Source: Cryobacterium frigoriphilum
Lineage (GTDB): Bacteria; Actinomycetota; Actinomycetes; Actinomycetales; Microbacteriaceae
Assembly (NCBI RefSeq): GCF_004403305.1
Contig: NZ_SOHE01000013.1
Location: 124,001 to 188,000 of the forward strand
DNA: 64,000 nt
Direction: 5' to 3'
Part shown: positions 1 through 12,629 of the stretch, piece by piece
How positions within the stretch are numbered: the first letter of the stretch is position 1
Layout of the letters: the number at the start of each line of letters is the position of its first letter
Translations under genes and position numbers: made by a program
Notes under the pieces: generated by a model
Seen by the model: the letters and a program-made list of their open reading frames with translations, nothing else
The model's database searches: none
What the model was told of the DNA's origin: nothing

Positions 1-235
1 GGGCGAGGCCCAGACGGATGCTGGATTCGATCGCCTTGTGGTTCACCTGCGGCAGGCCACCGGGCAGGCCGAGGCAGGTCGGGCAGGTGTTCGTGTTGGC
101 GCCGGAGCCGAATTCGTTGGCGCAGCCGCAGAACATCTTGGTCTTGGTGTTGAGCTCGACGTGCACCTCGAAGCCGAGCACCGGCTCGAACAGCTCGAGC
201 GCCTTGTCGTAATCCATCAGTTCGGGCTTGGCCAT
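1..235 (-). CDS. gatB: GatB, Asp/Glu-tRNA amidotransferase subunit B (N-terminal part)
   Basis: This is the first 78 codons of the subunit that binds misacylated Glu-tRNA(Gln)/Asp-tRNA(Asn) and carries out the kinase/amidation half of the GatCAB reaction. The translation begins [16 protein letters not shown] and contains [17 protein letters not shown] followed by [14 protein letters not shown]; the paired cysteines form the GatB zinc site. The gene leaves the window at position 1, so the 3' part is not seen. Its ATG overlaps the gatA stop by one base (TAATG), which indicates translational coupling in a gatC-gatA-gatB operon. Identification is firm. Confidence 0.95.
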   Translation of the reverse strand, partial: MAKPELMDYDKALELFEPVLGFEVHVELNTKTKMFCGCANEFGSGANTNTCPTCLGLPGGLPQVNHKAIESSIRLGLA

Positions 236-1773
236 TAGATGGCTCCCTTTGCGGTTGTGGCCAGCGCGAGCGCCGGAGCCTGGTCGAGCATGGTGTGACC
301 CCAGGTCGCCTCGAGCAGCTGCTCGATGGCGGCGCCGTAGGTGTAGAGGCGCGCATCCGCTCGCGCGGGCGCCATGATCTGCAGGCCGACGGGCAGGCCG
401 TCTTCGGGGGCGAGCCCGATCGGGATGCTCATGCCGGGCACCCCGGCGAGGTTCGCCGGAATGGTGGTGATGTCGCTGCGGTACATCGCCATCGGATCTT
501 CGAGCTTCTCACCGAACTTGAACGCCGTGGTCGGCGCGCTCGGCGAGACGAGGATGTCGACCTTCTCGAATGCCGCGGCGAAGTCGCGCTGGATGAGGGT
601 GCGCACCTTCTGGGCGCTGCCGTAGTAGGCGTCATAGTAGCCGGTGCTGAGGGCGTAGGTGCCGAGGATGATACGGCGCTTGACCTCGGGGCCGAAACCG
701 GCTTCGCGGGTCGCGGCCATCACGTGCTCGCTCGTGAGCGATCCCTCGGCGGGGTCGACGCGGATGCCGAAGCGCACGGAGTCGAAGCGGGCCAGGTTGC
801 TCGAGGCCTCGGCGGGGAGGATCAGATAGTACGCGGCGACGGCGTACTCGAAGTTCGGGGCGGACACCTCGGTGATCTCGGCGCCGGCGGCGGTGAGCAG
901 CGCGAGCGTCTCGGTGAAGCGCTGGGTGACGCCGGCCTGGAAGCCGGAGCCGGAGAGCTCCTTGATGACGCCGACCCGCACGCCCTTGAGGGCGCCGTCG
1001 GCGAGGCCGGCGGTGGCCGCCGCGGCCATGGAGGGCCAGGCATCCGTCAGCGAGGTCGAGTCGAGGGGGTCGTGGCCGCCGATCACGTCGTGCAGCAGGG
1101 CCGCGTCGAAGACCGTGCGGGAGACCGGGCCGACCTGGTCGAGGCTCGAGGCGAGGGCGATCGCGCCGTAACGGGAGACCGCGCCGTAGGTGGGCTTGAC
1201 GCCGACGGAGCCGGTGACGGCGGCGGGCTGGCGGATGGAGCCGCCGGTGTCGCTGCCGAGCGCGAGGGGCGCCTGGAAGGAGGCGACGGCCGCGGCCGAG
1301 CCACCGCCGGAGCCACCGGGGATGCGGTCGCGGTCCCAGGGGTTGCGGGTCACGCCGTAAGCGGAGTGTTCGGTGGAGGAACCCATGGCGAACTCGTCCA
1401 TGTTGGTCTTGCCGAGCGGGATCAGGTCGGCGGCGCGCAGGCGCGCAACGACGGTCGCGTCGTAGGGCGGCACCCAGCCTTCGAGAATTTTGGAGCCGGC
1501 CGTGGTCGGCATGTCGAGCGTGGTGAGCACGTCTTTGATGGCGATCGGCACGCCGGCGAGCGGGCCGAGCTTCTCGCCGGCGGCGCGGCGGGCGTCGATG
1601 CGGGCTGCGGTGGCGAGGGCGGCATCCGCGGCGACGTGCAGGAACGCGTGCAGGTCGGTGTCGACGGCCACGATCTGGTCGAGGTGGGCCTGGGTGGCTT
1701 CGACGGCGCTGACCGTGCCGGCTTGCAGGCGGGAGCTCAGTTCGGCGGCGGTGAGGCGGATGAGTTCGGTCAT
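235..1773 (-). CDS. gatA: GatA, Asp/Glu-tRNA amidotransferase subunit A
   Basis: Amidase subunit that releases ammonia from glutamine for transamidation of Glu-tRNA(Gln)/Asp-tRNA(Asn). It has 512 residues, within the usual range. The amidase-signature Ser-Ser-Lys triad is visible: Lys80 in PIAIKDVL, the cis-Ser near 155 in IPGGSGGGS, and the nucleophile near 179 in [12 protein letters not shown]. It lies three bases downstream of gatC and overlaps gatB by one base, so the three genes form one operon. The ATG start has a purine-rich GGAG motif just upstream, within the end of gatC. Nothing is unusual. Confidence 0.97.
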   Translation of the reverse strand: MTELIRLTAAELSSRLQAGTVSAVEATQAHLDQIVAVDTDLHAFLHVAADAALATAARIDARRAAGEKLGPLAGVPIAIKDVLTTLDMPTTAGSKILEGWVPPYDATVVARLRAADLIPLGKTNMDEFAMGSSTEHSAYGVTRNPWDRDRIPGGSGGGSAAAVASFQAPLALGSDTGGSIRQPAAVTGSVGVKPTYGAVSRYGAIALASSLDQVGPVSRTVFDAALLHDVIGGHDPLDSTSLTDAWPSMAAAATAGLADGALKGVRVGVIKELSGSGFQAGVTQRFTETLALLTAAGAEITEVSAPNFEYAVAAYYLILPAEASSNLARFDSVRFGIRVDPAEGSLTSEHVMAATREAGFGPEVKRRIILGTYALSTGYYDAYYGSAQKVRTLIQRDFAAAFEKVDILVSPSAPTTAFKFGEKLEDPMAMYRSDITTIPANLAGVPGMSIPIGLAPEDGLPVGLQIMAPARADARLYTYGAAIEQLLEATWGHTMLDQAPALALATTAKGAI

Positions 1774-1776
1774 GGG

Positions 1777-2073
1777 TTACTCCTCGTCCAGGATGGCGGG
1801 CACCCGGAATTTATCGCCGGCGCGCGCGGGCGCTCCGGACAGGGCCTGCTCGACAGAAAGCGAGGGCACGACAACGTCTTCACGGAACACATTGGTCAGC
1901 GGCATCGGGTGGCTGGTCGCCGGCACGTCGGCGGTCGCGACCTCTTGCACCTTGGCCACGGAGTCGACGATCTGGCCGAGGTCGATGGTGAGGTTCGTGA
2001 TCTCTTCCGGGCTGAGGTCGATCCGGGCGAGGTTCGCCAGATGGGCGACCTGCTCGGCCGTGATTGCAGACAT
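1777..2073 (-). CDS. gatC: GatC, Asp/Glu-tRNA amidotransferase subunit C
   Basis: A small 98-residue subunit that wraps around and stabilises GatA. It begins MSAITAEQVAHLANLARIDL, the typical GatC opening, and ends with KFRVPAILDEE. It is the first gene of gatCAB, so the operon promoter should lie upstream of 2073, at the edge of the large repeat-rich gap. No clear promoter was picked out by eye. Confidence 0.95.
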   Translation of the reverse strand: MSAITAEQVAHLANLARIDLSPEEITNLTIDLGQIVDSVAKVQEVATADVPATSHPMPLTNVFREDVVVPSLSVEQALSGAPARAGDKFRVPAILDEE

Positions 2074-2262
2074 GTTGCTCCAATGAACTGGTGGGGAACC
2101 TCAATTCTAAACGAGGCGGCCGTGAGCGCGGGCCGCGCAGGGTGTGCGGGGCCGTGCGCGGCATCCGTCGACTGCTGATGCGGTGGCCGGCAGCGGATAC
2201 TGCGGGCCAGGCGTACGCCGCGCCACAAGCCTCAGACACACGGCGGCGGAGGGACACTCGCG

Positions 2263-2414
2263 CGCCGGAAAGCTGCTGGTGCACCGAAAACGCGCGTGCT
2301 GTCCTGCGCCTGAAAGCTGCTGGTGCACGTAAAAAGTGCGGCGCTGGGCGCTCATGCGCCGCAAAGCTGCTCGTGCGTCCGTTCTGCCGCCCGCACGAGC
2401 AGTTTTCGGGCGCA
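2263..2414. repeat. Dispersed repeat family E, cluster of four units
   Basis: The units follow TGCGCCnGAAAGCTGCTGG plus TGC. Direct copies lie at about 2263-2284, 2305-2327 and 2355-2375, and an inverted copy lies at 2391-2414. The third and fourth units form a hairpin with CTGCTCGTGCG pairing to CGCACGAGCAG. The same unit occurs at 60854-60968, so this is a dispersed element and not a local accident. Confidence 0.75.
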
Positions 2415-2536
2415 TCAGTACGAGAGAGTGCAGGATCCGGGCACATGTGTTTCGTGCCGGCCGCCGGATCGAGCCTGCCGTGATGACAACAAACGGGCTT
2501 CCAGGCGCGCAGTTGGGACGGCGCCGGTCTCGGGGG

Positions 2537-2655
2537 CTACTCGGCTTCGGCGGGAGCGATATCGGAGTCGAGCGTGGGCAGCGCATCGGGCCCGTCTCGA
2601 CCAGCAGGCGAAACTCGCCGGCGTCCAGGATGCGCAGGCCCAGCTCCTCGGCAGG
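2537..2655 (-). pseudogene. Degenerate duplicate of the ligA 3' end
   Basis: This stretch aligns base by base with the last ~40 codons of the intact ligA (2963-3090). The translated end reads ELGLRILDAGEFRLLVE..., compared with [19 protein letters not shown] in LigA. A single-base deletion in the GGPDAL region shifts the frame. The stop triplet and the acidic/alanine-rich tail are still recognisable. There is no room for the rest of a ligase gene, so this is a fragment. It is separated from the real ligA end by the repeat tract at 2656-2935. Confidence 0.8.
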
Positions 2656-2935
2656 GGGTGTGAGGTCGTTCGCTGCGCGGGTGCTGCGCCGCTGCGCGGA
2701 TGCTGCGCCACCCCGCCGGGAGGCCGGGGTCGAGCTGCGCGGGTGCTGCGCCGCTGCGCGGGTGGCACGCCTCCCGCGCAGCGGCGTACTACCCGCGCAA
2801 CTCCCGGTAGGGAGCGTGGGGTCGTTCGCTGCGCGGGAGCTGCGCCGCTGCGCGGGAGCTGCGCCGCTGGGCGAGAGCTGCGCCGCTGCGCGGGTGCTGC
2901 GCTGCCGTGCCGGGAGGGCATGGTGGAGCTGCGCG
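2656..2935. repeat. GC-rich imperfect tandem repeat tract downstream of ligA
   Basis: The tract has many variants of GCTGCGCGGGTGCTGCGCC, changing between GGGTGC and GGGAGC. A longer unit starting GGTCGTTCGCTGCGCGGG occurs twice, at about 2664 and 2820. The tract joins the broken ligA tail copy to the functional ligA 3' end. The alternating GCGC content would fold strongly on either strand. No protein-family signal is seen in any frame. Confidence 0.75.
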
Positions 2936-2962
2936 TGTGCTGGCGGCGCCTGTGTCGGGCGG

Positions 2963-6464
<3,502 letters not shown>

Positions 6465-6505
6465 CGTGCGAGTGTACTCGGCCCGCCTGAGCGCACCAGC
6501 CCGGC

Positions 6506-7747
6506 TCAGCCGCCGGTCGCCCGGTCGGCCATGCCGGCCCTGGCCGCCTGGGCGTGTGCGGTCGGCAGGGCGGCGAGCAGGGCGTCGACGTCGGCATCCG
6601 TCGACGTGTGGCCGAGCGTGATGCGCAGGGCACCACGGCTCTCGACCTCGGTGCGACCCATCGCCCGCAGCACGTGGGACGGTTCGGGAACCCCGGCCTG
6701 GCAGGCAGAGCCGGTCGACACCGACACCCCGGCCACGTCGAGCAGAAAGAGCAGCGAGTCCCCCTCACAGCCGGGAAAGCTGAAGTGGGCGTTGCCGGGC
6801 AGGCGACCGGATGCTGTCGGGTCTCCATTCAGCACCGCATCGGGCACGAGGGCGGTCACCCCCGCCACAACCCGATCGCGCAGCGCCTCGAGGCGTGCGG
6901 TCTCGGCCGCCGGATCGGCGCCCAACGCACCGGCGGCGACAGCGAACGCGACGGCGGCCGCGACATCCTGGGTTCCGCTGCGCACCTTGCGCTGCTGTCC
7001 GCCGCCGTGGATGAGGGGTTCGACAACGGTTGTGCGCCCCAGCACGAGGGCGGCGATGCCGACCGGGCCGCCGACCTTGTGCGCCGAGACGCTCAGGGCC
7101 GAGACGCCCGCGGCAGCGAGGGCCCTGAAGTCGACGGGCACGTAGCCGTAGGCGGCGACCGCGTCGACGTGCACCGGGATGCCGTGGGCGGCCGCGAGCG
7201 CGGCGACCTCCGCCACCGGCTGCAGCGTGCCGACCTCGTTGTTGGCCATGATCAGGGTGACGAGGGCGACATCGGCCGGGTTACGCTCGATCGCCGCCGC
7301 GAGGGCGACGAGGTCGATGCGGCCAACGGCGTCGAGGGGAATCCACTCGACGACGGCACCGTCGTGGCGTTCGAGCCACTCCACGGTGTCGAGGGTCGCG
7401 TGGTGCTCGCCGCCCGGAACCAGGATACGGCGGCGCGGCGCCAGGGCCTGTACGCCAGAGCGGGCCTGCGCACCAGAACGGGCCTGCGCACCAGAGCGGG
7501 CCCAGTACAGCCCTTTGATACCGAGGTTGATCGATTCGGTTCCGCTGCCGGTGAACACCACTTCGATCGGGTCGCAGCCGAGGCTCGCGGCGACGGTCTC
7601 GCGAGCCTCCTCGAGCATCCGCTTCGCGTTTTGGCCGGCGCTGTGCACCGAGGCCGGATTTCCGACCACCGCCATCGCGTCGGCGTAGCTTCGAATTGCC
7701 GCGGGGAGCATGGGCGTGGTCGCCGCATGATCCAAATACACCGTCAT
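6506..7747 (-). CDS. Cysteine desulfurase (NifS/IscS class)
   Basis: PLP enzyme that takes sulfur from cysteine, probably for MnmA, whose gene follows directly. The start [17 protein letters not shown] is the family opening, so the shorter ATG was preferred over an upstream in-frame codon. The PLP lysine is in [12 protein letters not shown] and the persulfide cysteine is in [10 protein letters not shown]. It has 413 residues. Residues ~80-100 hold three copies of ARSGAQ encoded by an 18-bp tandem repeat, replacing what is normally a short surface loop. This looks like recent replication slippage that stayed in frame. Confidence 0.93.
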   Translation of the reverse strand: MTVYLDHAATTPMLPAAIRSYADAMAVVGNPASVHSAGQNAKRMLEEARETVAASLGCDPIEVVFTGSGTESINLGIKGLYWARSGAQARSGAQARSGVQALAPRRRILVPGGEHHATLDTVEWLERHDGAVVEWIPLDAVGRIDLVALAAAIERNPADVALVTLIMANNEVGTLQPVAEVAALAAAHGIPVHVDAVAAYGYVPVDFRALAAAGVSALSVSAHKVGGPVGIAALVLGRTTVVEPLIHGGGQQRKVRSGTQDVAAAVAFAVAAGALGADPAAETARLEALRDRVVAGVTALVPDAVLNGDPTASGRLPGNAHFSFPGCEGDSLLFLLDVAGVSVSTGSACQAGVPEPSHVLRAMGRTEVESRGALRITLGHTSTDADVDALLAALPTAHAQAARAGMADRATGG

Positions 7748-7842
7748 TGTTCCTCGTTCGGTCAGGGGGTCGTGGGGGTTCGCTGGGTGTTCTGCGCAGC
7801 CGATGGTCGGCACGCGCGCTCACACTGATTACTCTAGAACCC

Positions 7843-9891
7843 ATGACATCCGCCGATTCCCTGCGCTCCCTAGGGGTGCGGGTCACCAGTACCGGCGGAG
7901 AGCTGCGCGTGTGGTCAGAGACCGCCGACGGCATGGACCTCTGCATCTTCGACGACACCGACCCCAACTGGATCGTCAAGAGCGTGCCCATGAAGCGCGA
8001 CGAGGCGGGAGTCTGGTCCGGCAAGTCCCGCACCCTCACGCCCGGACGCAGGTACGGCATTCGGGTGACCGGGCCGGCCGGGCCGCGCAACTCATTCCAC
8101 CCAGAGAAAACCCTGATCGAGCCCTATTCGAGGGGACTGGTGCGGGTCGGTCCCGATCAGTGGCAGTCGAGTGTCATCGACGGATACTTCGATTGGAACG
8201 GTGCCGAGAAGCCGGCCGTGCCGCTCGATCACACCGTGGTCTATGAGGCCCACGTTCGCGGCATCAGCCGGCTCAATCCGGCAATGCCCGCCGCCCTGCG
8301 CGGAACCTACGCCGGCCTTGCCCACGAGTCCACCATCGCCTATCTGAAGGACCTCGGCGTGACCGCGGTCGAGCTCTTGCCGGTGATGTCGTTCGTGTCA
8401 GAGCAGCGTCTGATCAAACAGGGCCTCATCAATTACTGGGGTTACAACACCCTTAATTTCTTCACCCCGCACGCCGACTACGCCACCCAGGCCGCGCAGG
8501 CGAGCGGCCCCGAATCCGTGCTGCGCGAGTTCAAGGGTATGGTCAAGCTGCTGCACGAGGCGGGCCTCGAGGTCATCCTCGACGTCGTCTACAACCACAC
8601 CGCCGAAGAAGGCCCGAACGGCCCGGTGACCAGCCTGCGCGGCATCGATGAGGCCGTCTACTACCGCCAGAACGACGACGGCTCCTACATCGACGTGACC
8701 GGGTGCGGCAATACCGTCAACTTCGGCCACGAGGTTCCCCGGCGCCTCGTACTGGACTCACTCGCGTACTGGGCCAACGAGGTCCAGATCGATGGTTTCC
8801 GCTTCGACCTGGCCGTGACTCTCGGGCGCGACGGCAACGTCGAGTACCGACCGGACCATCCGTTGCTGACGTCGATTCGGGACGAACCCGCCCTTGCCGG
8901 TGTCAAGCTCATCGCCGAACCCTGGGACATGGGCATGAGCGGATGGCAGACCGGCAACTTCGCGCCCGGCTGGTCGGAGTGGAATGACCGCTACCGCGAC
9001 CGCATGCGGGACTTCTGGCTCTCCGACATTCAGAGCATGCGCACCCGCGGGTCGGTCGGCTCGGGCATCGGCCGCTTCGCGACCCGAATGGCCGGCTCGT
9101 CGAACACCTTCGCGACCGACCGAGGCCCGCTCGCCTCGCTGAACTTCATCACCGCCCACGACGGCTTCACCCTCGCCGACCTCACCGCTTACAACGACAA
9201 GCACAACCTCGGCAACGGCGAGTCGAACCGCGACGGCACCGACAACAACAGCTCCTTCAACCACGGCGTCGAGGGTCCCACCCGCAACCTCGAGGTGTTG
9301 GCGACGCGCCGCAAGGCGATTCGCAACCTGCTCGGAACCCTGCTGCTGTCGGCGGGAATCCCGATGATCACCGCGGGCGACGAATTCGGGCGCAGCCAGC
9401 GCGGCAACAACAACGCCTACTGCCAGGACAGCGAGCTCACCTGGCTCAACTGGAACTTCGACGACTGGCAGCAGGACCTGCACCGGGTCAGCCGACGACT
9501 GTTGCAGTTGCGGCGCGAGAACCCGGCGCTGCGGCCCGTGCACTTCGGCCGTCTCGGTGAGACCACGCTGAGTGCGAGCACCCTCGAGTGGTACAACATC
9601 GAGGGCAAGTCGATGTCGCAGGAGGATTGGAACTCCCCCAAGGAGCGCACCCTGCAGTACATGGCGGCCAGCACCCCCGAACACGAGCAGTTCAACCGCA
9701 TCCTGCTCGTCGTGCACGCCCTCGAACAGGAACTCACGGTCACGCTGCCGGTGCATCCCGGCGTGTCGTCGTACACGCTGCTCTGGGATTCGAGCCACGA
9801 CGACCTCGACGAGACCGACATCGAACACGCACCGGGCACTCCCCTGCTCGTGCCCGGCGCCTCGATGCAGCTCTTCCGCGCCAACTCCTGA
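7843..9891 (+). CDS. glgX: Glycogen debranching enzyme GlgX
   Basis: A GH13 isoamylase-type enzyme that hydrolyses alpha-1,6 branches of phosphorylase-limit glucan. It has 682 residues, with an N-terminal CBM48-like domain (about 1-150) and then the (beta/alpha)8 barrel. Conserved regions are DVVYNHTAE, the nucleophile Asp322 in DGFRFDLAVTLGRD, the acid Glu359 in LIAEPWDMG, and FITAHDGFTLADL. The start MTSADSLRSLG was chosen because the sequence upstream is not conserved in character. It is convergent with glgP across a strong hairpin. With GlgP it would carry out glucan breakdown. Confidence 0.94.
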   Translation: MTSADSLRSLGVRVTSTGGELRVWSETADGMDLCIFDDTDPNWIVKSVPMKRDEAGVWSGKSRTLTPGRRYGIRVTGPAGPRNSFHPEKTLIEPYSRGLVRVGPDQWQSSVIDGYFDWNGAEKPAVPLDHTVVYEAHVRGISRLNPAMPAALRGTYAGLAHESTIAYLKDLGVTAVELLPVMSFVSEQRLIKQGLINYWGYNTLNFFTPHADYATQAAQASGPESVLREFKGMVKLLHEAGLEVILDVVYNHTAEEGPNGPVTSLRGIDEAVYYRQNDDGSYIDVTGCGNTVNFGHEVPRRLVLDSLAYWANEVQIDGFRFDLAVTLGRDGNVEYRPDHPLLTSIRDEPALAGVKLIAEPWDMGMSGWQTGNFAPGWSEWNDRYRDRMRDFWLSDIQSMRTRGSVGSGIGRFATRMAGSSNTFATDRGPLASLNFITAHDGFTLADLTAYNDKHNLGNGESNRDGTDNNSSFNHGVEGPTRNLEVLATRRKAIRNLLGTLLLSAGIPMITAGDEFGRSQRGNNNAYCQDSELTWLNWNFDDWQQDLHRVSRRLLQLRRENPALRPVHFGRLGETTLSASTLEWYNIEGKSMSQEDWNSPKERTLQYMAASTPEHEQFNRILLVVHALEQELTVTLPVHPGVSSYTLLWDSSHDDLDETDIEHAPGTPLLVPGASMQLFRANS

Positions 9892-9905
9892 CCGGCGCCC
9901 GAGCC

Positions 9906-9950
9906 AGAAGAGCCGCGCTTCCCGACCAGGTCGAGAAGCGCGGCTCTTCT
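9906..9950. terminator. Bidirectional hairpin terminator between glgX and glgP
   Basis: A 16-bp perfect stem starts with AGAAGAGCCGCGCTT and returns as AAGCGCGGCTCTTCT around a ~12-base loop. It sits 14 bases after the glgX stop and just before the glgP stop, so it serves converging transcripts. There is no long T tract, as is common for actinobacterial terminators. Confidence 0.8.
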
Positions 9951-9957
9951 CTTGCGC

Positions 9958-12546
9958 TTAGGAGGCGACCGCGACCAGGCCCATTTCGGCCGGACTGATC
10001 AGCAGGTCGTTGCGCGGAACGACGCGCACGGTGTAGCCGAACGCGCCGGCGCGGTCGAGTTCGACCGTTCCGGTGAACAGCGTCGGAACGCCGCCGTCGG
10101 CCGAACCGGTCGCGTCATCGGCCGGGTTCTCCATTTCCGGTTGGAGCGCCTGGGTGTTCGTCTCGCTGAGGTCGTCGCCGCTCGTGCTGCGGCCGTAGAC
10201 GACCTCGACCGTGACGTCGCCCGGCAGCAGCCCGTTGAGCTGCACGTGCGCCCGCAGGTGCAGGTCGTCGCCGACCTCCGGCACCGCGGACACCCCGCCG
10301 GACTCCACGTGGGTGACGGCGACGCCGTGCCAGGCAGCGAAAATGCGTCCCTTCCAGGCGGCCAGTTCCCGGGCCGCCCGAAAGTTGTTCGTCGACAGCA
10401 GGTTCTCGTAGTGCCCGGCCGGCCGGTACAGCTTCTGCACGTACTCGCGCACCATGCGGTCGGCGCTGAGCTCGGGCGACAGCGTCGCGAGGGTGTGACG
10501 GATGCTGGCGACCCACCGCGTCGGAACCTCGTCGGCGTCGCGCTCGTAGAAGCGCGGGGCGACGTGGTGCTCGATGAGGTCGTAGAGCGCCTCGGACTCC
10601 ATCCGGTCGCGTTCCGCGGAGTCTCCCGCGGCATCCGCTGACGGAATCGCCCAGCCGTTCTTGCCGTCGTAGTATTCCGGCCACCAGCCGTCGAGGATCG
10701 ACAGGTTGAGCACGCCGTTGAGGGCGGCCTTCATCCCGCTCGTACCGCACGCCTCGAGCGGACGCAGCGGATTGTTGAGCCAGACGTCGGTTCCCGGGTA
10801 CATCAGCTGCGCCATGGCGATGTTGTAGTCGGGCAGGAACGCGATGCGCTGGCGTAGCTCCGGGGTCGCGGCGAACTGCACGATCTTCTGGATCAGGCGT
10901 TTGCCCTCTTCGTCGGCGGGGTGCGACTTACCGGCGATGACGATCTGGATCGGACGGGTCGGGTGCAGCAGCAGGGCGCGCAGGCGCTCAGGGTCGTGCA
11001 GCATGAGCGTGAGCCGCTTGTAGGTCGGCACCCGACGGGCAAAACCGATGGTCAGCACCTTCGGGTCGAAGACCCCGTTGATCCACGCCGGGGCGATGCC
11101 GCCAGGGTTCTGCTCCTGCCAGGCGGCGAGCAGGCGACGCCGGGCGTCTTCGACGAACTGCAGGCGCATCTGGCCGCGTACGCTCCAGAGGTCTTCGTCG
11201 GTCACGGCCGGCGAGTTCCAGTCGGCCGTCGACGTGTCCGCGGCGCCGAGTCGGTTCTGGGCGAGAGCGAGCAGTGCCGGGTCGGTCCAGGTCGGCGCGT
11301 GCACGCCGTTGGTGATCGAGCCGATCGGCACGTCGCTCGGGTCGAAGCCCGGCCACAGGCCGCTGAACATCTTGCGGCTGACCTCACCGTGCAGGGTCGA
11401 CACGCCGTTGGCGTGCTGGCCGAGGCGCAGGCCCATGATCGCCATGTTGAACACGTCGGGCGAGCCGCCCGCGTAGGTTTCGGCGCCGAGGGCGAGCAGG
11501 TCGTCGACGTTGACGCCGGGCAGCAGGTCGGTACCGAAGTAGCGGCGCACGAGGCCGCGGTCGAAGCGGTCGATGCCGGCGCCGACGGGGGTGTGCGTCG
11601 TGAACACCGTTCCGGCACGAGCGACCTGCAGGGCCTCCTGAAAGCTCAGGCCCTCGCCGATGAGGCTCGAGATCCGCTCGAGGCCGAGAAACCCGGCGTG
11701 GCCCTCGTTGGTGTGAAACACCTCGGGTTCGGGGTAGCCCTTGAGCTCGCTCCACAGCTTGACGGCGCGGGCACCGCCGATGCCCAGCAGCAGCTCCTGC
11801 AGCAGGCGGTGCTCGCCGCCGCCGCCGTACAGGCGGTCGGTCACGAGGCGCAGGTCGTCGGGGTTCTCGGGGATGTCCGCGTCGAGCATGAGCAGACGGA
11901 TGCGCCCCACGAGCGCCTGCCAGACGCGCGCGTGCAGCGTGCGGCCGTCGGGAAGAGCCAGCGACACCTGCACGGCAGAGCCGTCGGCGCGGCGCAACAC
12001 CGAGAGCGGAAGCCCGTCGGGGTCGAGCAGCGGGTAGCTCTCCATCTGCCAGCCGTCGGGCGAGATGGACTGGGCGAAGTAGCCCGCCCGGTAGAAGAGG
12101 CCGACGCCCACGAGCGGCACGCCGAGGTCCGACGCGCTCTTCAGGTGGTCACCGGCGAGGATTCCGAGGCCGCCGGAATACTGCGGCAGCGCCGCCGCGA
12201 TTCCGAACTCGGGCGAGAAGTAGGCGATGGCCGCCGGCTTCTCCCCCTCGAGGCTCTGGTACCAGCGCGGCTGCTCGAGGTAGTCACGCAGGTCGTCGCG
12301 CATCGCGTTGGCCGCGTTCACGTAGTCCTGGTCGCGCGCCAGCTCGTCGAGACGGGCCGGATCGACGGCACCGAGAAGCGCCACCGGGTCGGTTCCAATG
12401 GAACGCCACAGCTCTGGGGCGATCTGTTCAAACAGTTGCCGCGTCGGCTCATGCCAGGACCAGCGGAGATTACCCGCCAATTCTTCAAGAGCCACGAGGG
12501 GTTCGGGGAGTACAGCACGGACGGTAAATTTGCGGATCGCCTTCAC
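9958..12546 (-). CDS. glgP: Alpha-glucan phosphorylase (GlgP, archaeal/actinobacterial type)
   Basis: Phosphorolyses alpha-1,4-glucan to glucose-1-phosphate. It has 862 residues from a GTG at 12546 (VKAIRKFTVRAVLPEPL), the family opening, which includes the DUF3417 N-terminal domain (LVALEELAGNLRWSWHEPTR). The PLP lysine is Lys606 in ACGTSGMKAALNG. The C-terminal ~130 residues form the beta-rich tail usual for this subgroup. It is transcribed away from glgE across an 83-bp shared promoter region and is convergent with glgX. Confidence 0.93.
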   Translation of the reverse strand: MKAIRKFTVRAVLPEPLVALEELAGNLRWSWHEPTRQLFEQIAPELWRSIGTDPVALLGAVDPARLDELARDQDYVNAANAMRDDLRDYLEQPRWYQSLEGEKPAAIAYFSPEFGIAAALPQYSGGLGILAGDHLKSASDLGVPLVGVGLFYRAGYFAQSISPDGWQMESYPLLDPDGLPLSVLRRADGSAVQVSLALPDGRTLHARVWQALVGRIRLLMLDADIPENPDDLRLVTDRLYGGGGEHRLLQELLLGIGGARAVKLWSELKGYPEPEVFHTNEGHAGFLGLERISSLIGEGLSFQEALQVARAGTVFTTHTPVGAGIDRFDRGLVRRYFGTDLLPGVNVDDLLALGAETYAGGSPDVFNMAIMGLRLGQHANGVSTLHGEVSRKMFSGLWPGFDPSDVPIGSITNGVHAPTWTDPALLALAQNRLGAADTSTADWNSPAVTDEDLWSVRGQMRLQFVEDARRRLLAAWQEQNPGGIAPAWINGVFDPKVLTIGFARRVPTYKRLTLMLHDPERLRALLLHPTRPIQIVIAGKSHPADEEGKRLIQKIVQFAATPELRQRIAFLPDYNIAMAQLMYPGTDVWLNNPLRPLEACGTSGMKAALNGVLNLSILDGWWPEYYDGKNGWAIPSADAAGDSAERDRMESEALYDLIEHHVAPRFYERDADEVPTRWVASIRHTLATLSPELSADRMVREYVQKLYRPAGHYENLLSTNNFRAARELAAWKGRIFAAWHGVAVTHVESGGVSAVPEVGDDLHLRAHVQLNGLLPGDVTVEVVYGRSTSGDDLSETNTQALQPEMENPADDATGSADGGVPTLFTGTVELDRAGAFGYTVRVVPRNDLLISPAEMGLVAVAS

Positions 12547-12629
12547 GAACCCAAGACTAGGGGCGGCTTGTGTCCAATGGGTAACCAAGAGAAGCAGGTT
12601 TTGCGATTTATTCGCGCTACGGTCATGGT

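Larger units (their letters stand above)
2074..2962. other. 890-bp gap between gatC and ligA
   Basis: No convincing gene is visible. From 2074 to about 2260 the DNA is unremarkable and should contain the gatC promoter. From 2263 to 2414 there are four copies of a roughly 22-bp motif, the last one inverted. From 2537 to 2655 there is a broken copy of the ligA 3' end. From about 2656 to 2935 there is a tract of imperfect GCTGCGCGGGTGCTGCGCC-like repeats. Open frames cross this stretch on both strands, but they have repetitive, arginine/alanine-rich translations and no family features. Confidence 0.7.

Noticed and set aside
2415-2586. Small protein gene in the gatC-ligA gap
   Set aside because: The frames are made of repeat and ligA-fragment sequence, lack a ribosome site and resemble no family.
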